A program made the translations under genes and the position numbers. The notes under the pieces were generated by a model. It had not been told where the DNA came from and ran no database searches. It saw only the letters and a program-made list of their open reading frames with translations. Below, piece by piece: positions 11,100 through 21,179 of a stretch of DNA of 64,000 nt. The DNA is from Gymnothorax reevesii (taxonomy: Eukaryota > Chordata > Actinopteri > Anguilliformes > Muraenidae), in contig CM056584.1 of the NCBI GenBank assembly GCA_029721435.1, positions 14,283,739 through 14,347,738 of the forward strand, written 5' to 3'. Positions within the stretch are counted from its first letter, which is position 1. Each line of letters opens with the position of its first letter.

Positions 11100-11761
11100 G
11101 AACTTGCTCACAAAGGCCATTGCCAAGACCAAAGTCCTCCTCCGAGAGAAAGTGTGGTTTCCCAATATTGATCTCCAGGCCTTGTCAGAAACTGCCTTGC
11201 CTGTCAAGCCAATACTCCAGTCACCAGAACAGAACCACCCAAGATATCAGAGCTACCTGAGGCCCATGGCATTCTGTAAGTGCAGACGTCTACGGTCCTC
11301 TTCCATCAGGAGAATGCTTTCTGGTGATGGTGGATGACTACATCCGCTACCCGGTAGAGGACGTCCTCTGTTCCATCTCCGCCAACGTGGTGATACCCAG
11401 CATGGACAATATCTTCTCTATGTTTGGGATACCACAAGTTGTCAAGACAGACAATGGACCTCCATTTAACGGCTCACAGTTTTCACAATTTGCCAGTTAC
11501 ATGGGATTTCATCATAGAAAGATAACACCTCTCTGGCCACAAGCCAACACCACAGCTGAAAGATTCATGCGCACTATTGGAAAGATCATCCGGATTGCCC
11601 CAATGAGAAACATGTCATGGAAAAAGCAGCTGAACATCTTCCTTCGTGAGTACCGATCCACACCTCACAGTACAACAGGAAAACCTCTTGCTGACCTGCT
11701 GTTTGACAGTGAGGTACGTAGAAAGGACACTGAGGCAAAAGCTAAAATGAAAGCACACTGA
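11100..11761 (+). pseudogene. gypsy integrase relic with intact D-D-35-E triad
   Basis: The N-terminal zinc region is frameshifted (pieces near 11100-11170). The catalytic core is open and well preserved: first Asp in SADVYGPLPSGE (codon 11285-11287), second Asp in VVKTDNGPPFNG (11450-11452) and Glu in ANTTAERFMR (11558-11560). Thirty-five residues separate the second Asp and the Glu, as in retroviral-type integrases. 'WKKQLNIFLREYRSTPHSTT' follows, the conserved end of the core in gypsy elements. The ORF stops at 11761. The upstream polyprotein is broken, so the core is not expressed as part of a working Pol. Confidence 0.88.
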
Positions 11762-12103
11762 TGACCGGCGACATGCTGCAACATCCGCCATCAGGCCAGG
11801 TGACGCTGCGCCGTGTCGTCAAGTGAAACAGAGCAACCTCACAACACCCTACAGCAGAGAACCACACCGTCACAAGCGTGAAAGGCTCCGTGGTGACCGC
11901 TGGACAAAACAGATGCGCCATCACCAGGAACAGCTCATTCTTCAAGAGGATCCATCCTGAGGCACAGCAACATCCACTGCCACAGCTTGGACCTGATTTT
12001 GATCCCAAACCTGATGACGCCAATACTGATGCGGAACCAGCACCGTCACCCAGATATCCAGCCAGGCAGCACAGACGGGCCCCCAGCTAATCTGCGTGAC
12101 TAT

Positions 12104-12695
12104 CAGTGGCTGCTCGTGAATTGGCAACAGGGGAAGCTCAAACAATCCCTTAAAGTTAAAGATTGTTCATGACCTGTTTTCAGTCATCCATTTAATTTAC
12201 AATAACAGAAACTCCGAAAACTCTCTACATTATCTGATGAGGCCAGTTTTCATTAATAACGCATACCTGTCAACTCTCACGCATTCGGCATGAGTTTAAG
12301 TGGCATTTTTACGTTCCTCAGCTGTAGACAGCAATTATTCTATCAACGCGTATTTAAGAGATTTTCGCGTGGAATTTAAGTACTTGTGCATGGAGGAGTT
12401 TGAAGCAATGGAATTGCATAAAGACGTTTCAAATGATCTAATTTAATTTAAACGATCATGAAACAAATGCATTGCTTCCAAACCCCAACCCCTGAGTAAA
12501 TAAAAGCGTGAAAAGTCAAGAGTCGTAATCAGTATGCGTTATAAATAAAAACTGGCCACATCTGATCATGCAGAGAGTTTTTCGGAGTTTCTGTAATGGT
12601 AAAATAAATTAATGATTGAAAACAGGTCATGACCGGTCATTAATTTTAAGGCATTGTTTGAGCCTCCCCTATTGCCAGTTCACCAGCCGCCACTG
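12104..12695. mobile_element. hAT-like MITE (592 bp) with 8-bp target duplication
   Basis: Termini read CAGTGGCTGCT... and (reverse complement of the 3' end) CAGTGGCGGCTGGTGAAC..., and both ends begin with CAGTGG as in hAT elements. The two halves are imperfect inverted repeats over roughly 170 bp, so the whole element folds into a long hairpin. It is flanked by gtgactat (12096-12103) and gcgactat (12696-12703), an 8-bp duplication with one mismatch, the target length of hAT. No transposase is encoded. It lies in the gypsy element's 3' noncoding region and is younger than that insertion. Confidence 0.88.
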
Positions 12696-13000
12696 GCGAC
12701 TATGTGTGGTGGACTGTAAAGAAGTGATATTCAGTGACTGTTTCAGCTTGAGAGTAACCTTTGGATAAGTTGCTGCATTTACAAGGATTTAATTAGTGCT
12801 GCTGAGAATGATACAGTATCATTTAAGTTTAATATGGCTGCACGTGATGTTCTGTGGTGCGAACGGATGCAATGTTTTGATATAGGTAGTTTAAAATGTT
12901 TTACATGCAGTGATATGAGAAAACTTTATTAAGCATCATTAGCCTTGTGTTCAGTTCTATGCAGTGATTACTGTAATGTAATGTGTTGCATTTCATCTTC

Positions 13001-13012
13001 AAAAAAAAGGAG
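13001..13012 (+). promoter_or_regulatory. Polypurine tract of gypsy element
   Basis: An A-rich purine run ending in 'aaaaaaggag' directly precedes the 3' LTR, the expected place for the second-strand primer. Confidence 0.6.
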
Positions 13013-13015
13013 TGA

Positions 13016-13116
13016 TGTAGCAATTAGAACAGCGACAAGAGAATGTAATGATCCTGCAAGTTCTATCAGTAAAGCAGCTAAGAACGAATCCCACCATCTC
13101 CCCGGTACCTACAAAC
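13016..13116 (+). repeat. 3' LTR of gypsy element
   Basis: Matches the 5' LTR from TGTAGCAATTAGAAC to CCCCGGTACCTACAAAC. It lacks a block of about 12 bp ('tttattgagttc') present in the 5' copy and differs from it in the segment after position 20, so the copies have diverged since insertion. Confidence 0.8.
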
Positions 13117-13179
13117 CATAGGCGGCGGGTGAGCCTGACGTTTGGGAGGGCCATCTGACCGACTTTTATACACAGGATA

Positions 13180-13530
13180 TTGAGCAGTTTGCACATCAGA
13201 CTTAGCTGAGGACTAGGAGTTTCATTCAGGCAACTCCGGAAAAACGGGGATTGGAACGAACTCGGCTGGTTTGTGAATATTCAATAACTGAACCGGGGGT
13301 GCCATCTAGTGGAAGAATGTTGGAACTCGGTGCACAAATTCGCAGCTCCATGTCTGCTGGAAGATACATCTGCACAAAGCGCTTTAGATAGCCTGCTGAG
13401 CACCGCTGTCCTTCTCGAACACGCCACATCCAGATAATCCTTAAATGATGAATTACATTAGTATTTTAATTTGGAACGAGTAACGAAGTGGCCAGCATTA
13501 AAGTAACAAAGTAAATATATCCTTTTTTTA
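13180..13530 (-). repeat. Interspersed repeat family R1, copy 2
   Basis: Inverted relative to copy 1 at 185-570, with the same landmarks in the same order on the minus strand, from the 'gagtaacgaagtggcca' block (13478-13494) to 'cagacttagctgagga' (13196-13211). The minus-strand 67-codon frame (13226-13429) is a product of the repeat and not a gene. Confidence 0.6.
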
Positions 13531-14137
13531 TCTTTTAAATGTTGTTTACGCCAAGTGCGGTTTGTTCTGACGTGTCCTATTGGTTCACGTTTGAACCTAC
13601 GTTGTCATCTCATAAATAATCAAATAGAGGGAATTCCCCGTTTTGCAATGATACCAACAAAGTTGGGGAATCCCCAACTGATACAGGGCTGGAAGCGATG
13701 GAAGTGCATTTTTCATTGTTTTTTTTTTTTGGGCTAATTACACAATGATTTTCACCACCCACTTCTCCAAAATCAAGTTTAGAGGCACCTATGGTAGGAT
13801 ATTTGCATAATGCTCTCTTGGAATGGTTTCTTAAGTTATTTCGCTAAAGTTTAATGCACCAATCGAAAAATCAATAATTTTAATGTAAAATGTATTAGAC
13901 GGCCATGGCGCAAAATGGGCTCGTGTGACTTATGACTGGTTTTGTGACCCGGGGTCACATGTATGACTTTCCAGCAGAAAATCTGGGCCTGCATTACGCG
14001 CCGCCAATGCTGCAAACATTACACACTTGTAGACTATCAGAAATTAAAATGTCGCAATTAATTATGCCCAGTTAATCAAACAACCCTCTGGTCACACCAT
14101 GGACCAGGTATCACAAATCCAAATCCGGCCCTGGTTC
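13531..14137. other. No gene seen
   Basis: AT-rich noncoding DNA. A 'gtgacccggggtcac' palindrome at about 13945-13959 and scattered repeat-like sequence are present. No exon or RNA gene recognised. Confidence 0.5.
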
Positions 14138-14636
14138 TGTTATTTCTTATTTATTTATTTAAAAGGGACAATGTACATTGATCCCATGCCTTGCATAAAA
14201 TGTACCAGATTTAGCCATCAGTCTGTTTGGCATCTGTAGTCCCTGGCAGGTTGAGGTTACAAAAAATAGGTTGGTTTCTGAGAAATAACTAATAAAGGTA
14301 CAACAAACATGACACAACAACAGACAATTAAAAGACATACAATATATAAAACAGCAATTTGTAAAAGGCGAGAATAATTGAAATAGACAAACGAACAAAC
14401 AAAAATTACATGTGATTGCATATTTGATAATCCAGTAACCATTGTTTCATGGATTTTGAAAAAAAGTGTCATTTGTCATTTCCCTGAGTTCATTAGGCAG
14501 GATGTTCCATGTATGTGCTGCTCTATAGGAAAGGCTGACTGTGGAAAGGATGTTTTCCTGTGTGGGATTCTGCAGTATCCTTTAGTACTGACTCTTGCAG
14601 ATGTCATTCGAGTTTTTGTAATTAACTCACTGAGTG

Positions 14637-14656
14637 GAGGGGGGGGGGGGGGGGGG
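14637..14656. repeat. Poly-G tract inside LINE relic
   Basis: A run of about 20 G residues (poly-C on the LINE strand) lies in the LINE's C-terminal coding region and breaks its frame. Confidence 0.85.
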
Positions 14657-15038
14657 TTGAACGGGGGAAAGCCATGGCTTATATATTAATAAAATGTCAG
14701 CAAATTTGATCATGTTTCCCAGTTTCAAAAAAACACAATGTTTTGCTAAAATCCTACAGTGATAATAAGTATTTTTTTTTTTTGTCCAGGATTTTCAAAG
14801 CCTGCTTATAAAGTCGTTCCACTGGCTGTGATGTGGTTTTGGTTGTCTGAGTCCAGCTAGTGAGTCAGTAGTTTAAATGTGAGAGAATCAAGGCATGAAA
14901 ATACAATTTGGAAGCTTCTGATGTTAAATTATTTCTAATATGTCTAAAGTTAGCCAAATTGAATTTAAATTTATTCACCAATTTTTTAATTTGATTTTTA
15001 AAAGTGAGTTGTGAGTCTATCAATATGCCTAAGTATTA

Positions 15039-15336
15039 CTACTCACTCACAACTAGAAATTTTCTTCCTGCTACTGTGACGGCAGGCTCTGGTTCTTTAT
15101 TTGCAGACTTAGAAAAAAAACATACATACTGATTTACTGATGTTGAGATGTAAACATGAACTGGCCAACCATGTGGAAATATTGACCAGTGCAGCTGACA
15201 AAGCATCTGCAGCATCTTTCTTATTTTTAGAATGTAGATGAATGACTGTGTCGCCTGCAAACATCTGACACATAACTGAAGAGGGACAAGATTCAGGAAG
15301 GTCATTTATATACAAGCTGAACAATATGGGGCCCAA
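15039..15336 (-). pseudogene. LINE RT motif C region
   Basis: A 75-codon frame (15109-15336) with GPILFSLYINDLPESC followed by FAGDTV, in which the first Asp of the RT catalytic pair is replaced by Gly. An overlapping frame down to 15039 continues with 'LNISKSVCMFFSKSANKEPE' after a frameshift. The catalytic change and the frameshift show the copy is dead. Confidence 0.8.
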
Positions 15337-15599
15337 TTTACAGCCTTGTGGAACACCACAGAATTATTGGCCATTTGTGAAGTTTGACCATCTACACGGA
15401 CACATTGCTTTCTATCGGCAAGATACGACTTGATCCACTTTAAAACATGGGTAGAAAAATTAAATTTCAATAATTTTGCAGTTAAGATGTCGTGATTGAC
15501 AGTATCGAAAGCTTTTCTTATCTGCTAGGTAATTAACCAAATTATGAAAGGATTTGATTAATCGGATTCTTTGTACATCCGACTTTCGGTTAAAGGAAA

Positions 15600-17383
15600 A
15601 GTGGAGACCCAGCAGTTCTCAGACCTTGAGGACTGTGATTTGATGATCCCTGCCATAGACCGCATAAAAACTGTGCACAAAGTCACTGTGATGTCAGCCA
15701 TTTACTTCTCGTGGACTTGGTTCGAAGCGTACCGTTAGGGAGCCGCCATGTTGTACAAATTGAAGCCCTCGTTAGTGCAGGATGGCTGCCAGGTCCAAAT
15801 CTTCCCCTAATTCTGTGAGAAGCGGGGATATAACCTGCCCCAGATGCATCCAAAAAACATTCATCAATCAAACAAATAGCTCAAAGCTCAACAAATTGGC
15901 CCTCTAGAAGAAAATTAGATGAGGTAAACCTTATATTTAGCACACACTTTCTTGCGTGCAAAAAAATACAGACTATATTTTCAAGTCAAAGTCATTGAAT
16001 GGAGAATGGGGTCCTTTTAACCACATAAAACCTATGGATTTCTGTATGGTTCCACTAAATGTAGCTGTTGTATTCAAACCTGAGGAATCGTTGGTATATT
16101 TTAGATTCCTGCAGAGGTCCCAAGGTTTGCTAAGATCCTTAATACATACAAAATGAGGCGCAAGACCCAAATATTTTCCATTTGATGAACAGCTGCAGCC
16201 ATAGAAACATTAAATCCTGGGTCTGAATATTTCACTCATTATACTCGTGTCATGGTTTAGCCCCCGCCGGCAGAGGGCATGAAGCTGGCAGGCACAGGGA
16301 CCATGTACCCAAAAGCGGGTTTAGGGACCCAAATGCACTGGCTGAGTAAAAATATAAAATACTTTAATTAAACTGTAAAATGCACATAGGAGGGGCAGCA
16401 CAAATCACCAACAACTGAGGGCTCCAATACCCAGAATACTGCTGCACCAAGACAAGGTGCAGCAGCCCTTAAATACTGCACTTCACCACACCTGTTGCCC
16501 GTTGAGGTGGAGGCGAAAAATGCAGCAGGGGGAGGGGCCTGCAGGCCAACACCATGACGGAAGCAGATTTGCATATAACATATTGTCCTACAATATGGAA
16601 AACAATGTTTTTTTTCTGACTATTAGCCTTCTTTGGAGGAAATTCGATCACAGTTGAAGGGGTTAACCTGCACTGGTGCCAGCAGTAGTGACTGCAGTGG
16701 CACAGCATCACTCAAGAAAACACCCGGAAATGAGACACAAAAACAAAGCCTGACTGTGGCTGCTTGGGGTGCAGCCACCATTTCCAGCTTTAGTGCCTGT
16801 TTTTCACTGCCCTGCTGCTGCGACATGGCTTAAGAAATGCAGTGTTGTAACCCAAAGCACAAGGTTGATCCGGTCGTTCACGCTCCGCGGCGACTGGCTG
16901 GGCGTGAACAACCCGAAAACCAAAACCGCAGACATTTCAGGGAACCCCTGCTTTCTGCACCTGCTGCGCCCTGCTGTCGTCAAAGGCAGGAGAACAAGCC
17001 AATCACAGAGCCTTCTTCAAATAATGTGGTGTGCACAGGATCAGGTGTTCTGTTAAGATGCTTCTGTGTCTACAGAGCATAGCATATTTGCATGCCTTAC
17101 AGTAAATAATGGATGTCCTGGGTGCGGATTCTGATTTGCACCAGTCCCACGCCTGCAAACATGCACACACACATTGACAAACTAAGTGTAGCACTGCGGG
17201 GAAGAGAACAATAGCTTTTACTGGTAGTGCATTCTCGCTACACCCATTTTACATTTTTACATCACATTATATTACACACATTTGTTGCTCACCCAAACAT
17301 AAGTTCACTCACCAAATGACAGCGCCAAACTTGGACAACAACATTCCCAAACCAGTGACTGCTTTTTGAATTCGTCACTAACG
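15600..17383. other. No gene seen; repeat-like sequence
   Basis: 15640-15860 contains 'ccatagaccgcataaaaac' and 'gagccgccatgttgtac', wording typical of dispersed fish repeats, but no boundaries were found. Around 16260-16560 the sequence has an element-like GC shift. No ORF here has a recognisable domain. Confidence 0.4.
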
Positions 17384-18224
17384 CACTTAAAGGAGAATTC
17401 CAGCGTGAAATTAACTTGGGGTGTATTGAAACATGATAATGAGTACAAACTTTGTCTAAAACTAGCCATCTACTAACCATTTCGAAATAAATTGCTTTTT
17501 AGCCAAAGCTCCAAACAGGCTGGCAATGGTTGTGAATCGAGCATCGCGTTGCCATGCAAAGAAATCGCTATTTTTTCATCATTAACAAGGCTTAAAGTAG
17601 CTCCACACTTCATCGGTAGAATTCCGAGGGTCCTGACATTTAAAACAAGGCACCGAGAACTTTGAACATGCACCGGTAATTTATAAAAAATACTATATAT
17701 GCAAAACAGTACCTCGATGTAGTTTCCAGGGGCCTCCAACTTGAAATTCATGATAAGTTGATTGACGAGTACGAACAAATAGGAAAGATAGGGGAACAGA
17801 TTGCAATCTATTCGTTCGTGCTCGTCAATCGACTTATTGTGAGTTTCAAGATGGAGGCGACTGGAAACTACATTAAGGTACTGTTTGCATAAACAGCCTT
17901 TTTTAATAAACTACCTGTGCATTTTCAAAGTTCTCAGTGCCTCGTTTTAAATGTCAGGGCCCTCGGAATTTTACCGATGAAGTGTGGAGCTACTTTAAGC
18001 CTTGTTAATGATGAAAAAATGTTGATTTCTTTGCGATTTCTTTGCATGGCAACGCGATGCCTGATTCACCACCATTGCAAGCCTGTTGGGAGCTTTGGCT
18101 AAAAAGCCATTTATTTCGAAATGTTACATGCGTACGGAGGTGGGGTATTCAACAAAAGTTAGTACTCATTAACATGTTTCAATGCACCCCAATTCAATTT
18201 CACACCGAAATTCTCCTTTAAGTG
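17384..18224. mobile_element. Foldback element, 841 bp, flanked by TTAA
   Basis: The two halves are inverted copies over about 400 bp each: 'cacttaaaggagaatt' at 17384 pairs with its reverse complement ending at 18224, and internal blocks pair in order ('tcatcggtagaattccgag' with 'ctcggaattttaccgatga'; 'cttgttaatgatgaaaaa' with its complement in the left arm; 'gactgacgag'-type centre near 17760/17825). Related peptides are therefore read from the minus strand in the left arm and the plus strand in the right arm. TTAA occurs at both ends (17387-17390 and 18218-18221), as expected of piggyBac-type target sites, although the inverted repeat also runs through it. No transposase is present. Confidence 0.85.
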
Positions 18225-18294
18225 AATTTAAACTTCATGTACAAATCCTGAATATTTTTTGACCGCACCCATAAACCCCAGAAACACTGTCATC

Positions 18295-18560
18295 TAGAAG
18301 GTCACCCGGTAGAGTGTTTACCGCTACCTCCTCCATTGTTTTTGACTTTTTCTACAATTTTGACCTCGAACTTTGACGATAACTATTGAAAATCTAATCG
18401 CCTCTTACTGATGTCTCATATAAGTTCCATGCAGAGTTTTTTCTAAAACGGCCCAGAACTTCTGTCCTAAATATGCGTGCAAACAAACAAGCAGACAAAC
18501 AGCAAACAACCGGGGACGAAACATGCCCTCCGCTCACCGTGTTGGTGGAAGTAAAAAAAA
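18295..18560. repeat. Dispersed repeat fragment with 'tttgacctcgaactttgac'
   Basis: Contains 'gaccgcacccataaaccc' upstream, then 'tttgacctcgaactttgac', 'gttccatgcagag' and a cluster 'acaaacaagcagacaaac'. The last part echoes the end of the tandem repeat at 868-1190, so the two may belong to related families. Boundaries are not resolved. Confidence 0.35.
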
Positions 18561-18703
18561 CTTAAAATGGCCTGAAGTTAAAAGATGATGAAAATAACTG
18601 AAAAACCTGAATCATCACTAAAGATGATGGGCCTTGAGGAAGTGGGTCGGACAGGAGCCGACATGAAGAGGTGGCTTTGCTGGCGGTGCTGGATGACAGC
18701 CAA

Positions 18704-18705
<2 letters not shown>

Positions 18706-18738
<33 letters not shown>
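18706..18738. repeat. (GA)n microsatellite
   Basis: Uninterrupted GA dinucleotide run of about 33 bp. Confidence 0.95.
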
Positions 18739-18740
<2 letters not shown>

Positions 18741-19309
18741 TTATGGGAGTAAATGAGGCTCTAAACGATGAAAGAAATTTAAAAAAGCAGAGCCATCATT
18801 GCTCAGTAAATAAGTTCATCTCTCTGGGTTGTTGAGGCCCTGAGAGCAAGGTAAGGTTTCTTACACTCGCTAACACCGCCAAGTCGTGACTCACGAAACC
18901 AGGGCGATGGCTTGACCGAGTCGAGGAGTTTCCCGTCTGGCATTTTTTTGTAAAGTTTTACATGAAGAGATTATTTTCAGGGACTTTCAGGAGAAGGAGG
19001 TTTTTCTGGGACAGTGTTTTTATTCTTCTCAGAACAACAGGCGCCCGATTCTCCACATGAAAGACAGACAGTCTGAGACGTGACTGCGCTCAGCCATGTT
19101 TGCCCATGCAGACCCAAGAGCACAAAGGGTGTTTCCCAACGGGGCGAGGGAACATATCTAAATCCCACACGAGACAGTTAGAGGAGCTGTGCAGAGGAGC
19201 TCATCCTCAGTACTGATGGTGATGGAGATGAGAACTTCTGGAAAATGAGAATCTTCTGCTACTGTCACTGTCACTGCTACCTCTTTTTTGCACTGGAGTT
19301 ACTGATATG

Positions 19310-19520
19310 GATTAGGATGATGATGATAATTATGAGGATTTAGATTAAAGTTGTACATGATGATGATGATGATTATAATAATGATAATGATGATTCTGAG
19401 GATGAAGATCATTCTGATGATGATGACGATGGTAAGGATGAAGATTAGAATGATGATGATGATAATGGTGAAGACTACGATGATGATAACGATGATGAAG
19501 ACTACGATGATGATGACGGT
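19310..19520. repeat. Imperfect (GAT)n simple repeat
   Basis: About 200 bp of GAT/GAA/AAT triplets with interruptions ('gaagactacgatgatgat' occurs twice). ORFs on both strands through it (Met/Ile-rich and Ile-rich) are artefacts of the repeat. Confidence 0.93.
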
Positions 19521-20634
19521 TGCTGTGAGGAAAGTGAAGAGGTTTAAGGTGAAGATAATTCTGTAGCCCTGTGCTGCACTGAGCTCAGGTCTTATCGACA
19601 TCTCGCTCACCCAAGCGTGTAACGTATGTGCGCTGTCCCCTGTCAAAACCAGCTCATCTCAAGGGAATGTGTGAAAACATATAACCATTTACCTTTGCGC
19701 ATGTGTATGTGCACAGAGTGTGCGCCCCCCGCATCTCACTGCTGAGACTGTCAAGCTGTTCATATGCAGTCTGAGTTTCTATTTCAGTCAATTCAATCAC
19801 AGTGATCATGACAGCACATCATCTGCTAACACCTCAGAAACATGATAGTGGTCCCAAAATGCAGAAATAACTCCTGTAATGCTGAGAGGGGGGACCTCCT
19901 CAGTATTAGCAATATGAGTGCACAGCGCCAAAGTTTACATCATTACTCCAGGCTTTACTGGAAGGACAAAGATAAGCTAAGTGCTAAAGCTCAGCGTGAG
20001 GACACGAGCTCACATGACCTGCTTCCCAGAGGCAAACAAGAGCTCTGCCAGAGGGGATTACACTGTCCTTAGGTAACTCCACCAGAGCGCTATATGCAAG
20101 GTGGCATCTCAGCAGTGGCATGTCACACTGTCACGTTAAAAGCTCAAGCAGTTGCTGTCAGAGAGAACCAGAATGAAATGGGACGTCCTTCACACTCTGA
20201 CCTTGTGTCAACCTTCAGAGACATTTCGCTGATCTTTATGCGGTTGTCATGGGGCAGTAGCAGTCGAAGTGGTGGCTTTTCGTCTCTCAGGCATGAGCAC
20301 AATGTGCTGACGAATTCCATCTGCCTGTAAGGCCCTATCATGAATTTTACAGACATTTTTTGGTGGAAGTCCGGTGTAAATCCACTAGTATTATGCTAGC
20401 TTATTACAATAAAGTGTTCACAGGTCACAATCACTGCTGGCCGGGGGATCACCGGCCCTCTGAGTCCAGCAGGACAGAAAACTCAGGATGTGTGCAGAGG
20501 TTAAGGTCGCCATTTTCTTCAAGTCTTTCACACGGCAGTCTTAGTTAATACCCAGATTCTGGATTATTATTATTATTGTTATTATTATTGCAGAGATGAA
20601 GACCCTCTAGTTTGTGAAGTTATGTGACATTGTA

Positions 20635-21176
20635 CAGTACAGGCCAAAAGTTTGGACACACCTTCTCATTCAATGCGTTTCCTTTATTTTCATGACTATT
20701 TACATTGTAGATTCTCACTGAAGGCATCAATTCTATGAATGAACACATGTGGAATTATGCACGTACGTATCAAACAGTTGTCCAATAGGGCTGTCGGCTG
20801 TGTATCAACCTGACTTCTGCACAACACAACTGATGGCCCCAACCCCATTGATAAGGCAAGAAACTCCACTAATTAACCCTGACAAGGCACACCTGTGAAG
20901 TGAAAACCATTTCAGGTGACGACCTCTTAAAGCTCACCAAGAGAACGCCGAGAGTGTGCAAAGCAGTAATCTGAGCAAAGGGTGGCTACTTTGAAGAAAC
21001 TAGAATATAAGACATGTTTTCAGATACAGGTATTTCACACTTTTTTGTGAGTACATAATTCCATGTGTTCATTCAGAGTTTTGATGCCTTCAGTGAGACT
21101 CTACAATGTAAATATTCATGAAAATAAAGGAAACGCATTAAATGAGAAGATGTGTCCAAACATTTGGCCTGTATTG
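20635..21176. mobile_element. Nonautonomous Tc1/mariner element, 542 bp
   Basis: Begins CAGTACAGGCCAAAAG and ends in the imperfect reverse complement (...catttggcctgtattg). TA dinucleotides flank it at 20633-20634 and 21177-21178. The inverted arms extend about 100 bp: 'tttggacacaccttctcatt', 'tgcgtttcctttattttca' and 'ctcactgaaggcatcaa' are mirrored at the right end. The middle (about 20780-21000) has no open transposase frame, so this is an internal-deletion derivative. The terminus wording is one I recognise as widespread in fish genomes. Confidence 0.9.
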
Positions 21177-21179
21177 TAT

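Larger units (their letters stand above)
8903..13116 (+). mobile_element. Degenerate Ty3/gypsy LTR retrotransposon
   Basis: Short direct repeats at 8903-9013 and 13016-13116 bracket gag-, protease-, RNase H- and integrase-like relics in the order expected of Ty3/gypsy elements (integrase after RNase H). The coding part is broken by stops and frameshifts, and most of the reverse-transcriptase domain is missing. A hAT-like MITE (12104-12695) interrupts the 3' noncoding part. No target-site duplication is visible at the outer edges. The interior without the MITE is about 3.4 kb, shorter than a complete element. Confidence 0.88.
14138..15530 (-). mobile_element. 5'-truncated L2/CR1-like LINE
   Basis: On the minus strand the sequence opens with KAFDTVNHDILTAKLL (RT motif A, about 15525-15478), continues to 'GPILFSLYINDLP' and 'FAGDTVIHLHSKNKKDA' (motif C, normally ADD), and ends in a degenerate tail near 14570 with 'LSYRAAHTWNILPNELRE'. 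The 3' end is a TAAA-type tail (minus strand 'aaataaataaataag', about 14145-14160). Motif A and motif C wording fit the L2/CR1/Jockey side of the LINE tree. All that is upstream of motif A is missing. Confidence 0.8.

Noticed and set aside
19299..19646. Ile-rich minus-strand ORF with apparent membrane segments, and Met-rich + ORF
   Set aside because: Translations of the imperfect GAT repeat; the apparent hydrophobicity is an artefact of ATN triplets.
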